Below, in pieces: positions 26,335-34,249 of a DNA stretch of 54,629 bases. The stretch comes from Paracoccaceae bacterium (GTDB lineage: Bacteria; Pseudomonadota; Alphaproteobacteria; Rhodobacterales; Rhodobacteraceae): NCBI GenBank assembly GCA_020628545.1, contig JAHDEX010000016.1, positions 14,816 through 69,444 on the forward strand. Reading direction: 5' to 3'. The stretch's first letter is position 1. Each line of letters opens with the position of its first letter. The position numbers and the translations under genes were made by a program. Under the pieces are notes generated by a model. It saw only the letters and a program-made list of their open reading frames with translations. It searched no databases and was not told the origin of the DNA.

Positions 26335-27609
26335 ATGGCTGACACCACCGCGAATGGCCCCGTCCTTGCTGCTGATGGCACGCCGCTCAAGCAAAGCCTC
26401 GCCAGATCGCTGCGTCGTCAGAAGATGCGCGCACTCATGCTGATTGCGCCGTTGCTAGTGTTTGTCCTGCTGTCTTTCATCTTCCCGATTGCGAGCATGC
26501 TGTTCCGGTCGGTAGAAAATGGGATCGTGCAAGACACGCTCCCTGAGACAGTCGCAGCGTTACAGCAATGGGATGAACAGAGCGGCGAACTGCCGGACGA
26601 AGAAGTTTACGCGGCCTTCATCCGCGACATGATCATCGCAGTCGACAATAAGGAACACACACGTCTCGGCAGTCGTTTGAACTACGAAGAGACGGGCATG
26701 TCGTCGATGTTCCGCCGATCTGGTCGCGCGATTGGGCGCCTCGACCCGGTCGAAGACGCGCCGTTTAAAGAAGCATTGATCGATATCCACGATGGCTGGG
26801 GTGAAGTGGGGACTTGGCAAACCATCAAGACCCATGCGGTGCCGCTTACCAATGGATACTTCCTCAACGCTGTCGACATGCAGCGCACCGTGGATGGCGC
26901 GCAAGCGCAGCCCGAAAGCAAACAAATCCTGATCACGTTGTTTGGTCGCACATTGCAGATGTCGCTGATCATTACCGGGGCCTGCATTCTGCTTGGCTAC
27001 CCCATTGCCTGGCTTTTGGCGAACTTGCGAATGCGCACCGCGAACTTGCTGATGATCCTCGTGTTATTGCCATTCTGGACGTCGCTTCTTGTAAGGACGT
27101 CCGCGTGGAAGGTGATGTTGCAGCAGCAGGGCGTGATCAACGACACGCTGGTGTGGCTGGGGCTGGTCGATGATGCCGCGCGATTGGTCATCATCAACAA
27201 CCAGATTGGCACAATCATTGCGATGACACATATCTTGCTGCCCTTCATGATCTTGCCGATGTATTCGGTGATGCAGACCATCCCGCCGAGTTACACCCGC
27301 GCGGCAAAGTCGCTGGGGGCCACGAATTGGACGGCCTTCTGGCGGGTCTACTTCCCGCAATCTGTGCCCGGGATCGGAGCGGGGTCGATCCTCGTCTTTA
27401 TCCTCGCGATCGGCTACTACATCACGCCTGAGATCGTGGGCGGCACTAAGGGTGTCTTCATCTCGAACCGGATTGCCTATCACATCTCAAGCTCGCTCAA
27501 CTGGGGTCTAGCTGCGGCGCTGGGGACAATTCTGCTGGCGGCTGTACTGATCCTTTATTGGGCCTACGACCGGATCGTTGGGATCGACAACGTGAAGTTG
27601 GGGGGCTGA
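26335..27609 (+). CDS. potB: ABC transporter permease, PotB-like, with enlarged periplasmic domain
   Basis: CAGGAAAA precedes the ATG at MADTTANGP, giving 424 residues against about 275-285 for E. coli PotB. TM1 is about 35-56. About 155 hydrophilic residues (about 60-205, from SVENGIVQDTL to PESKQILITL) then precede the usual five-helix permease core. The coupling motif is SLGATNWTAFWRVYFPQSVPG (about 330-350, EAA loop). The insertion is predicted to be periplasmic and may help dock the binding protein. It lies in the order potA-D-B-C. Confidence 0.88.
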   Translation: MADTTANGPVLAADGTPLKQSLARSLRRQKMRALMLIAPLLVFVLLSFIFPIASMLFRSVENGIVQDTLPETVAALQQWDEQSGELPDEEVYAAFIRDMIIAVDNKEHTRLGSRLNYEETGMSSMFRRSGRAIGRLDPVEDAPFKEALIDIHDGWGEVGTWQTIKTHAVPLTNGYFLNAVDMQRTVDGAQAQPESKQILITLFGRTLQMSLIITGACILLGYPIAWLLANLRMRTANLLMILVLLPFWTSLLVRTSAWKVMLQQQGVINDTLVWLGLVDDAARLVIINNQIGTIIAMTHILLPFMILPMYSVMQTIPPSYTRAAKSLGATNWTAFWRVYFPQSVPGIGAGSILVFILAIGYYITPEIVGGTKGVFISNRIAYHISSSLNWGLAAALGTILLAAVLILYWAYDRIVGIDNVKLGG

Positions 27610-27613
27610 GGAC

Positions 27614-28825
27614 ATGGCGATGACAACCCCAATCTCCCGCAAACCCTTGTCGATGGTCGTGCCAACCGTCGCGGTGGCGGGTGCGTTTCTTGGCCTGTTT
27701 GTGGGCACGGCGAACGGATCTGGCCTAATGGGCGTTGTGATTGGCGCGGCCTTGATGGGCGCGCTGGCCTTCGCCCTGACCACGCTATGGGGCAACGAAA
27801 GCGCGTCACGGTGGAGCGTTGTCGCCTTGCTCGGCGCGCTGGGCTTCTTGCTGGGATCAATCCCGGGGCTAATCCTTGGTCTTTTGGCTGGGTGGTTCTT
27901 TGGTTGGTTCATCTTTTGGCTGTTCGAAGGACGCTATCGCGGCCACTTGCAGCCCTATCTGACGAGCGGTCAGGTTTTCTGGCACTACGCGTTCCGGGTC
28001 ATCTGCGGCGCGATTTTTGTGTTTCTCATCACACCGATCCTTGTGGTGATCCCGCTCAGCTTCAATGCGCAGGACTTCTTCACTTTCACGCCAGAAATGC
28101 TGCGATTTGATCCGGCGGGGTATAGCCTCAAACACTATGAGGATTTCTTCACCAACAACGAATGGCAGCGCAGCTTCCAGAATTCGCTGATCATCGCGCC
28201 GATTGCGACCCTGATCTCTGTGTCATTGGGCACGCTGGCGGCCATTGGGTTAAGCCAAAGCCACGTGCCGGGCAAACGCGCGATCATGGCGATGCTGATT
28301 TCGCCGATGATTGTGCCACTGATTATCTCGGCCACTGGCATGTTCTTCTTCTATAGCCAGATTGGGAACTTCCTCGAAGGCACGGTCGGGATGAGCAAAA
28401 ACCTTGTCGGGTACATCAAGGTCATCCTCGCGCACGCCGTGTTGGGCGTACCCTTTGTGATCATCACTGTGACGGCGACGCTTGTGGGCTTCGATCGGTC
28501 CCTCACCCGGGCGGCGGCAAATATGGGCGCAGATCCGGTGACGACGTTCTTTAAGGTGCAAATGCCGTTGATCCTGCCGGGAGTAATATCTGGCGGGTTG
28601 TTCGCCTTCATCACTTCGTTTGACGAGGTTGTGGTGGTGCTATTTGTCGGATCGGCCAGTCAAAAGACTTTGCCGTGGCAGATGTTCACTGGGCTGCGGG
28701 AGCAAATCAGCCCGACGATCTTGGCTGTTGCGACAATCCTCGTGGTGATTTCCATCGCTTTGCTGACGACGATTGAGCTCTTGCGGCGGCGGTCTGAGCG
28801 GTTGCGGGGAATGTCGCCTGCGTGA
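27614..28825 (+). CDS. potC: ABC transporter permease, PotC-like, with extra N-terminal helices
   Basis: A 403-residue protein, about 125-140 residues longer than typical PotC. Residues 1-105 add three or four helices (MVVPTVAVAGAFLGLFVG, LMGVVIGAALMGALAFALT, VVALLGALGFLLG, ILGLLAGWFFGWFIFWLF) before the normal TM1 (FRVICGAIFVFLITPILVV). The EAA coupling loop reads AAANMGADPVTTFFKVQMPLI. The stop is followed at once by paired palindromes. The function of the added helices is unknown. Confidence 0.88.
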   Translation: MAMTTPISRKPLSMVVPTVAVAGAFLGLFVGTANGSGLMGVVIGAALMGALAFALTTLWGNESASRWSVVALLGALGFLLGSIPGLILGLLAGWFFGWFIFWLFEGRYRGHLQPYLTSGQVFWHYAFRVICGAIFVFLITPILVVIPLSFNAQDFFTFTPEMLRFDPAGYSLKHYEDFFTNNEWQRSFQNSLIIAPIATLISVSLGTLAAIGLSQSHVPGKRAIMAMLISPMIVPLIISATGMFFFYSQIGNFLEGTVGMSKNLVGYIKVILAHAVLGVPFVIITVTATLVGFDRSLTRAAANMGADPVTTFFKVQMPLILPGVISGGLFAFITSFDEVVVVLFVGSASQKTLPWQMFTGLREQISPTILAVATILVVISIALLTTIELLRRRSERLRGMSPA

Positions 28826-28831
28826 GGCGTC

Positions 28832-28876
28832 CCGAAATCTTTTGAAGATTTCGGTCCGATTTCTTTGAAAAAATCG
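28832..28876. repeat. Paired palindromes between converging potC and speB
   Basis: CCGAAATCTT (28832-28841) and AAGATTTCGG (28845-28854) form a perfect 10-base-pair stem around TTG. One base later, CGATTT (28857-28862) pairs with AAATCG (28871-28876). The second unit CCGATTTCTTTGAAA is shared with 15396-15410. Located between two converging genes, the pair may act as a bidirectional terminator. Confidence 0.65.
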
Positions 28877-28888
28877 CCGGTTGGTGCG

Positions 28889-29842
28889 TTAGGCGTGCTT
28901 TGCGTGAAAGATGAAACCGATGAAATTGAGCAACAATTGCGCCGCAAGAATCTGTGTGGACTCGGTCGGGTCATAGGCCGGGGCGACCTCAACCAGATCA
29001 ATCCCCACGACCTCATTGCGATGTGCCAGACCCTGCAGGATTTCCAGCACATCGTAGTAGAGGAACCCACCGTGGCTGGGCGTCCCGGTACCTGCGGCGA
29101 TCGAGGGGCAGAAGGCGTCGATGTCGATGGTAACGTAAACCCGTTCGCCTTTGGGGATACGATCCAGCACCGCTTCGGTGCCGAGCTTACGCACCTGCCG
29201 GACCGACAAGATGTCAGACCCCCGCGCGCGCGCGTCCTGATACCCTTCCTTCGCTGTCGATGAGACGTTGCGGATGCCCAGCTGGGTCATGCCTGAGACG
29301 TAGTCTTTTTCAATCGCCCGTCGCATCGGATTGCCATGACCGGCTGTCACCCCATGGCGTTCATCGACAAAGTCCAGATGGGCGTCGATTTGCACGACGT
29401 GGAACGGCTCTTCCCCCGCAAACGCATTGATGCAGGGAATGTTGATCGAATGATCGCCGCCGATGGTGACCGGCAATGCGCCCGCGTCGAGGATCTTGCG
29501 CACGCCGAGCGCGATATTCGCGTGGCTCTCATCGGTCTTGGTGTGGATGATATCCGCGTCGCCGATATCCACGATACGGACACCCTCAAGGTATGTCGCG
29601 TCGTCTTCGTGGTCATAGGCCCCGGCGTGGCCGAAGCTGAACAGCGTTGACGCCTCCCGCACCGCACGCGGACCAAACCGCGCGCCGGGGCGCCACTGGG
29701 TGCCAAAATCGAAAGGCGCGCCAAGGATCGCGACGTCGGCGTCAATCGCGTCCCAGTCGCCTTGGTACGGGGCCTTGCCGAAGGTGGAGATGCCAACGAA
29801 AGGAAGGTTCAACCGGCCGCTGGCATATCCATGGTCTGACAT
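28889..29842 (-). CDS. speB: Agmatinase-family ureohydrolase
   Basis: A 317-residue arginase/agmatinase-fold enzyme that would split agmatine to putrescine and urea. The dinuclear Mn ligands are visible: H131 (IGGDHSINIP), D153, H155 and D157 (QIDAHLDF), D240 and D242 (TIDIDAFCP). SHGGFLYYDVLEIL and EVAPAYDPTESTQILAAQLL are typical of the agmatinase/guanidinobutyrase/guanidinopropionase branch, so another guanidino acid is possible. It lies 9 bases after ilvE in the same direction and converges on the polyamine transporter. Confidence 0.85.
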   Translation of the reverse strand: MSDHGYASGRLNLPFVGISTFGKAPYQGDWDAIDADVAILGAPFDFGTQWRPGARFGPRAVREASTLFSFGHAGAYDHEDDATYLEGVRIVDIGDADIIHTKTDESHANIALGVRKILDAGALPVTIGGDHSINIPCINAFAGEEPFHVVQIDAHLDFVDERHGVTAGHGNPMRRAIEKDYVSGMTQLGIRNVSSTAKEGYQDARARGSDILSVRQVRKLGTEAVLDRIPKGERVYVTIDIDAFCPSIAAGTGTPSHGGFLYYDVLEILQGLAHRNEVVGIDLVEVAPAYDPTESTQILAAQLLLNFIGFIFHAKHA

Positions 29843-29851
29843 GTCCGGCCC

Positions 29852-30721
29852 CTAGCTTCGCACCAGCTGTTCATAGTGGGCGGCGATGTCCTGCGTCAGC
29901 GCGCCGACCTCAAAGTTATAGTCGCCGATCTGGCCAACTGGTGTGACCTCTGCCGCAGTACCGGTCAGCCAGCATTGTTGGAAGTCTTCCAACTCACCCG
30001 GCATGATCACGCGCTGATGCACCTTGATCTGCTTCTTCTCCAACTCGCTGATCACCGTCTGGCGGGTCAGGCCGTTGAGGAAGCAGTCGGCCAGTGGCGT
30101 GTGCACTTCGCCGTCTTTGACGAAGAAAATGTTGGCACCGGTGCATTCGGCGACATAGCCGCGCCAATCCATGAACAGCGCGTCTGAACAGCCTTTGGCC
30201 TCTGCCGCGTGTTTCGACGTGGTGCAGATCATATAAAGACCTGCCGCTTTGGCGTGCACCGGGATCGTTTCGGGCGAGGGGCGCTTCCACTTCGCGATGT
30301 CGATTTTCGCGCCTTTGGTCTTGGCGTCACCGTAATAGTTACCCCATTCCCAAGCCGCAATGGCCAAGTGCACCGGGTTGCGTGCTGACGCGACACCCAT
30401 GTCTTCGCCTGCCCCGCGCCACGCAACCGCGCGCACGTAAGCGTCTGTCAGTCCGTTTTCGGTCAGCACCAGCGCTTTTGCCGCTTCGATTTCATCAACA
30501 GTGTAAGGGATCTCAAAGTCGAGTTCGCCAGCCGAGAAGTGAAGGCGTTCAGAGTGTTTCCTGCTGAGGAAGATTTTGCCGTTGTAAGCACGCTCTCCTT
30601 CAAAGACAGAGGAGGCATAGTGCATAGCATGCGTTAGCACGTGTACGTTCGCTGCCCGCCAGTCGACGAGCTTCCCGTCGAACCAGATTTTGCCGTCGCG
30701 ATCATCGTATGCACCTGCCAT
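29852..30721 (-). CDS. ilvE: Branched-chain amino acid aminotransferase
   Basis: CAGGAGG about 5 bases before MAGAYDDRDG fixes the start, giving 289 residues. This fold-type IV PLP enzyme transaminates Leu, Ile and Val with 2-oxoglutarate. Visible are WFDGKLVDWRAANVHVLTHAMHYASSVFEGERAY (about 13-46), the PLP lysine K158 (PVHAKAAGLYM), ECTGANIFFVKDG and the late TGTAAEVTPV phosphate loop. Its leader region shared with petP contains direct and inverted repeats. speB follows 9 bases downstream, probably in the same transcript. Confidence 0.93.
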   Translation of the reverse strand: MAGAYDDRDGKIWFDGKLVDWRAANVHVLTHAMHYASSVFEGERAYNGKIFLSRKHSERLHFSAGELDFEIPYTVDEIEAAKALVLTENGLTDAYVRAVAWRGAGEDMGVASARNPVHLAIAAWEWGNYYGDAKTKGAKIDIAKWKRPSPETIPVHAKAAGLYMICTTSKHAAEAKGCSDALFMDWRGYVAECTGANIFFVKDGEVHTPLADCFLNGLTRQTVISELEKKQIKVHQRVIMPGELEDFQQCWLTGTAAEVTPVGQIGDYNFEVGALTQDIAAHYEQLVRS

Positions 30722-30735
30722 AGCGGCCTCCTGAT

Positions 30736-30796
30736 ATTTGCATTTATTGCGCAGGTAGGTCCGGTACGGACTTTTTATTGCGCAAAATATGCAAAT
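30736..30796. promoter_or_regulatory. Operator-like repeat array between ilvE and petP
   Basis: Two identical TTTATTGCGCA units (30743-30753 and 30774-30784) lie 31 bases apart, close to three helical turns. They are bracketed by an inverted pair ATTTGCAT (30736-30743) and ATGCAAAT (30789-30796). The array sits 15-75 bases upstream of ilvE, and TTGACA (about 30825, minus strand) could be its -35. A dimeric regulator such as PetP itself or an Lrp-type protein is a reasonable candidate. Confidence 0.55.
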
Positions 30797-30863
30797 CGCT
30801 ACCAATTGATTCTTGGAATGTCAACAAGGCTGACGTATTCTGAGCCGAAGTGAAGAGGCCCCT

Positions 30864-31370
30864 ATGACCCAAAATACGCAGCCGAAGTCTGTCGCCAACC
30901 AACTCTTTCTGACAGACGAACAATTGCGCAAAGGGACGGAGGCGATGTTCTTCGCCTATCGGGGGTTCACCGCCGATCCTGACCGCATTCTGGCGGACCG
31001 TGGCTACGGCCGTGCGCATCACCGGGCCGTCCACTTCATTCATCGCAGTCCGGGCACGACCGTAAATAATCTATTGAACATTCTCGGTGTCACAAAACAG
31101 TCCCTCAACCGCGTGTTGCGCACACTTATTGCCGACGGACTGGTTTCCAGCCATGTTGGGCAAAAGGACAAACGCGAACGTCATTTGCATTTGACTGACG
31201 CAGGTGTTGCATTGGAGCAAAGTCTGTCGAATGCGCAGCGTGATCGAATGCGTACCGCATACAAGGCGGCAGGTGCAGAGGCCGTTGCGGGGTTTCGGCA
31301 GGTGCTTGAGGCGATGATGGACGAAGATATGCGCCACCAATACGAGGCGTTGAAGGACAAGAACGAATGA
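30864..31370 (+). CDS. petP: MarR-family regulator PetP
   Basis: A 168-residue winged-helix regulator. The recognition helix region is TVNNLLNILGVTKQSLNRVLRTLIADGLV (about 69-97) and the wing is KDKRERHLHLTDAG. Size, sequence and its coupling by ATGA overlap to a response regulator match PetP of Rhodobacter capsulatus, named for its linkage to petABC. No pet cytochrome genes are in this window. GAAGAGG lies before the ATG. It diverges from ilvE and could regulate the shared gap. Confidence 0.8.
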   Translation: MTQNTQPKSVANQLFLTDEQLRKGTEAMFFAYRGFTADPDRILADRGYGRAHHRAVHFIHRSPGTTVNNLLNILGVTKQSLNRVLRTLIADGLVSSHVGQKDKRERHLHLTDAGVALEQSLSNAQRDRMRTAYKAAGAEAVAGFRQVLEAMMDEDMRHQYEALKDKNE

Positions 31371-32074
31371 ATGCAGATGACGCGCACCTGTTGATTGTTG
31401 ATGACGATGAACGCATCCGGGGGCTTTTGAAGAAGTTCCTTATGCGCAATGGTTTTCTTGTCAGTGCCGCAAAAGATGCAGCACATGCACGACGTATCTT
31501 AAGCGGGCTGGAATTTGATATGATCGTGCTCGATGTGATGATGCCAGGCGAAGACGGGTTGTCATTGTGCCGTGATTTGCGGTCGGAGATGGAAACGCCG
31601 ATCCTGCTGCTCACGGCCAAGTCAGATACAGACGACCGCATCACCGGGCTTGAAGCGGGGGCGGATGATTATCTCGCAAAGCCTTTTGAACCCAAGGAAT
31701 TGCTGCTGCGGATCAACGCGATCCTCCGTCGTGTGCCGCAGGCGGAACCAGCGGCATTAACACCAAAGGTACTGAACCTTGGGCCGATCCGTTACGATAT
31801 CGAGCGGGGCGAGATGTGGCGTGGTGAGGATCTGGTGAGGCTGACCTCGACGGAAAGTCAGCTGATGCGGATCTTCTCGGGCGTGCCGGGCGAGGCTGTC
31901 ACCCGCGCGAAGCTGGTCGAAGAATTGAGCCGCTCTGGTGGGCAGACCCAGGAACGCGCGGTGGACGTGCAGATCACGCGCCTGCGCAGAAAGATAGAAG
32001 AAGACCCCAAGCAGCCCCGCTACCTGCAAACGGTGCGTGGGGCAGGCTATATGCTGGCACCTGATCAGGCGTGA
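31367..32074 (+). CDS. petR: OmpR-family response regulator PetR
   Basis: A 235-residue two-domain regulator. The receiver domain has the acidic pocket DDDE (12-15), phosphoacceptor D56 (MIVLDVMMPGEDG), Thr in LLLTAKS and Lys in AKPFEP. The C-terminal OmpR winged helix (about 140-232) ends VQITRLRRKIEEDPKQPRYLQTVRGAGYML. No histidine kinase gene is adjacent, as in R. capsulatus, where PetR is required for growth. Its start overlaps petP. Confidence 0.82.
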   Translation: MNADDAHLLIVDDDERIRGLLKKFLMRNGFLVSAAKDAAHARRILSGLEFDMIVLDVMMPGEDGLSLCRDLRSEMETPILLLTAKSDTDDRITGLEAGADDYLAKPFEPKELLLRINAILRRVPQAEPAALTPKVLNLGPIRYDIERGEMWRGEDLVRLTSTESQLMRIFSGVPGEAVTRAKLVEELSRSGGQTQERAVDVQITRLRRKIEEDPKQPRYLQTVRGAGYMLAPDQA

Positions 32075-32219
32075 CCTGATTGCGCGGCTGCGCCGCACGT
32101 CATATTTTCTGTTCCGCTGGACTTTCTGTCGTCGTCTGCAATCTATGGTGTGGATGACGCGCTGTTGGATGCCTCCGGCGGCCGGGTTTTGGATCAAAGA
32201 AGCCAGAGATGGAGTGCGT

Positions 32220-33143
32220 ATGGGGACGGCAGTGATTTCCCACGATGAGTGTTTGGAGCATGTCACACCTCCTGGACATCCCGAACAAGTGGCGCGGCTT
32301 GATGCCGTGCGTGGGGCTTTGGAGGGGCTAGATGTGGCGCATGTGACCGCGCCAATGGCCGCGGAGGATGATCTCTTGCGCGTGCATCCAAAGAGCCATG
32401 TTGATGCGATCAAGGCTGCAGCTCCGTCAGAGGGCTGGCGGTCTTTGGATACCGACACGCACATGTCTGCCGGAACCCTAGGTGCGGCCTATCGTGCGGC
32501 AGGGGCTGCCGTGAAAGCGGTAGATCTGGTGATGTCCGGTGAGGCGGGGAATGCCTTTTGCGCGACACGCCCTCCTGGGCACCATGCAGAGCGGGAGACC
32601 GCGATGGGCTTCTGCTTCTTCGGGAATGTCGCGATTGCGGCGAAATATGCGCTGGACCACCATGGGCTGAAGCGTGTCGCGATCCTCGACTTCGATGTCC
32701 ATCACGGCAACGGTACGCAGGATTTGGTAGAGGAGGATGCGCGCATTCTGTTCTGCTCCTCTCATCAGTCTCCTCTGTATCCGGGGACGGGTGCGGCGCA
32801 TGAAACCGGTGTGGGCAATGTGCTGAATGTACCGCTGCCCGATGGCACAGGCTCAGCCGCGTTTCGTGCGGCTTGGGAGCGGCAGGTCTTGCCGCGTGTG
32901 GATGCCTTTAAGCCGGAGTTGATCATCATTTCCGCCGGGTTTGATGCACATAAGGCCGACCCGCTTGCGGGGATGATGCTGGAGACAGCGGACTTTGTTT
33001 GGGTCACCAACGTGATCTGCGATCTGGCGGATCGTCATTGTCAGGGGCGCGTGGTATCTGCGCTGGAAGGTGGCTATGACTTGGCCGCGTTAGGGGAAAG
33101 TGCAGCGGCCCATGTGGCCGCGTTGGAGGAAAGAAGCCGATGA
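32220..33143 (+). CDS. Histone deacetylase-family (class II-like) amidohydrolase
   Basis: The ATG at MGTAVISHDECLEH has GGAG before it, giving 307 residues. The zinc site is complete: D159 and H161 (LDFDVHHGNG) and D242 (SAGFDAH). The charge-relay pair is H121-H122 (RPPGHHAE), and the transition-state Tyr is Y286 (ALEGGYD). Bacterial members remove acetyl groups from polyamines, small amides or proteins, and which applies here is not evident. It overlaps xseB by 4 bases and leads a conserved Rhodobacter-type operon with ispA and dxs. Confidence 0.9.
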   Translation: MGTAVISHDECLEHVTPPGHPEQVARLDAVRGALEGLDVAHVTAPMAAEDDLLRVHPKSHVDAIKAAAPSEGWRSLDTDTHMSAGTLGAAYRAAGAAVKAVDLVMSGEAGNAFCATRPPGHHAERETAMGFCFFGNVAIAAKYALDHHGLKRVAILDFDVHHGNGTQDLVEEDARILFCSSHQSPLYPGTGAAHETGVGNVLNVPLPDGTGSAAFRAAWERQVLPRVDAFKPELIIISAGFDAHKADPLAGMMLETADFVWVTNVICDLADRHCQGRVVSALEGGYDLAALGESAAAHVAALEERSR

Positions 33144-33376
33144 GCGATCCTGTGGATCAAATGTCTTTTGAAGAGGCGATGAAAGAACTGGAAACTGTTG
33201 TGGGCCAGCTTGAGCGTGGCGACGTGGCGCTGGACGATTCCATTGCTTTGTACGAGCGTGGGGCGGCGCTGAAGGCGCGGTGTGAGGCCAAGTTGAAAGA
33301 GGCGGAAGAGAAGGTCGCGAAGATTACGCTGGGCGCCGGTGGTGAGCCGACAGGTACGGCGCCGCTGGATGCTTGA
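33140..33376 (+). CDS. xseB: Exodeoxyribonuclease VII small subunit
   Basis: A 78-residue helical protein. MSFEEAMKELETVVGQLERGDVALDDSIALYERG (about 8-41) is the diagnostic XseB core, followed by LKARCEAKLKEAEEKV. It forms coiled subunits around XseA, which is not in this window. It lies between the deacetylase gene (ATGA overlap) and ispA (8-base overlap), the usual xseB-ispA-dxs order of proteobacteria. Confidence 0.95.
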   Translation: MSDPVDQMSFEEAMKELETVVGQLERGDVALDDSIALYERGAALKARCEAKLKEAEEKVAKITLGAGGEPTGTAPLDA

Positions 33377-34241
33377 GAATTTCGAAGCTGCGCTGCGGCG
33401 TAGCAACGACCTCATACAATCGGGCTTGGAAGACCGCCTGTACAGCAACTATAGCGCCGAGCTCACCACGGCTATGCGCTATGCTGTAGCTGGCGGGAAG
33501 GGATTACGTGGCTTTCTTGTGCTCGCGTCCGCCAATATTCACGGTATTCCAGAAGCGAGGGCTTCGAGGCCGGCCGAGGCCATTGAGTGTCTGCACGCAT
33601 ATTCTCTTGTCCATGATGATCTTCCTTGCATGGATGACGATGACGAAAGGCGTGGACAGCCGACAGTTCATGTGAAGTGGGATGAGGCGACGGCTGTACT
33701 TGCTGGCGATGCACTGCTGACTGAGGCTTTTCGGTTAGTTGCTGAAACGCCGGGAGAACCGAGAGCGATATTGCGACTTACCCACAGTCTGGCTATGGCA
33801 GCTGGAGCACATGGCATGGTCGGCGGCCAAGCGATGGATATTGCCGCGGAGACGGCAGAGGTGCCGTTGAGTCTGGATGAGATCACAAAATTGCAGGCGG
33901 GTAAGACCGGTGCCCTGATCACCTGGTCGGCAATGGCGGGGCCGCGCATGGCGGGGGCCGATACCGCTGCGATGAAGACATATGGCGACGCGCTAGGTCT
34001 CGCGTTTCAGATTGCCGATGACATTCTCGACGTGGAAGGTGATGCCGCCACTGTCGGCAAGGCCACACAAAAGGATGCGGATGCGGGCAAGGCGACGTTT
34101 GTGTCCCTGCTTGGGCTCGATGCCGCGAAGGTGCGGGCAGCGGAACTGGTGGATGAAGCTTGCGCGGCGCTTGACCCATACGGTGCGGACGTGGATGTGC
34201 TGCGCGCCGCCGCGCGCTTTGTCGTCACGCGTAACAAATAG
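33369..34241 (+). CDS. ispA: Farnesyl (short-chain polyprenyl) diphosphate synthase
   Basis: The ATG of [14 protein letters not shown] lies inside the end of xseB, giving 290 residues. The first aspartate-rich motif is DDLPCMDD (83-90), extended to DDDDERRG. The second is [20 protein letters not shown] and [12 protein letters not shown] are other conserved points. It condenses IPP with allylic diphosphates, using the C5 units produced from the Dxs product. The gap to dxs is 8 bases. Confidence 0.93.
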   Translation: MLENFEAALRRSNDLIQSGLEDRLYSNYSAELTTAMRYAVAGGKGLRGFLVLASANIHGIPEARASRPAEAIECLHAYSLVHDDLPCMDDDDERRGQPTVHVKWDEATAVLAGDALLTEAFRLVAETPGEPRAILRLTHSLAMAAGAHGMVGGQAMDIAAETAEVPLSLDEITKLQAGKTGALITWSAMAGPRMAGADTAAMKTYGDALGLAFQIADDILDVEGDAATVGKATQKDADAGKATFVSLLGLDAAKVRAAELVDEACAALDPYGADVDVLRAAARFVVTRNK

Positions 34242-34249
34242 GTGCATGG

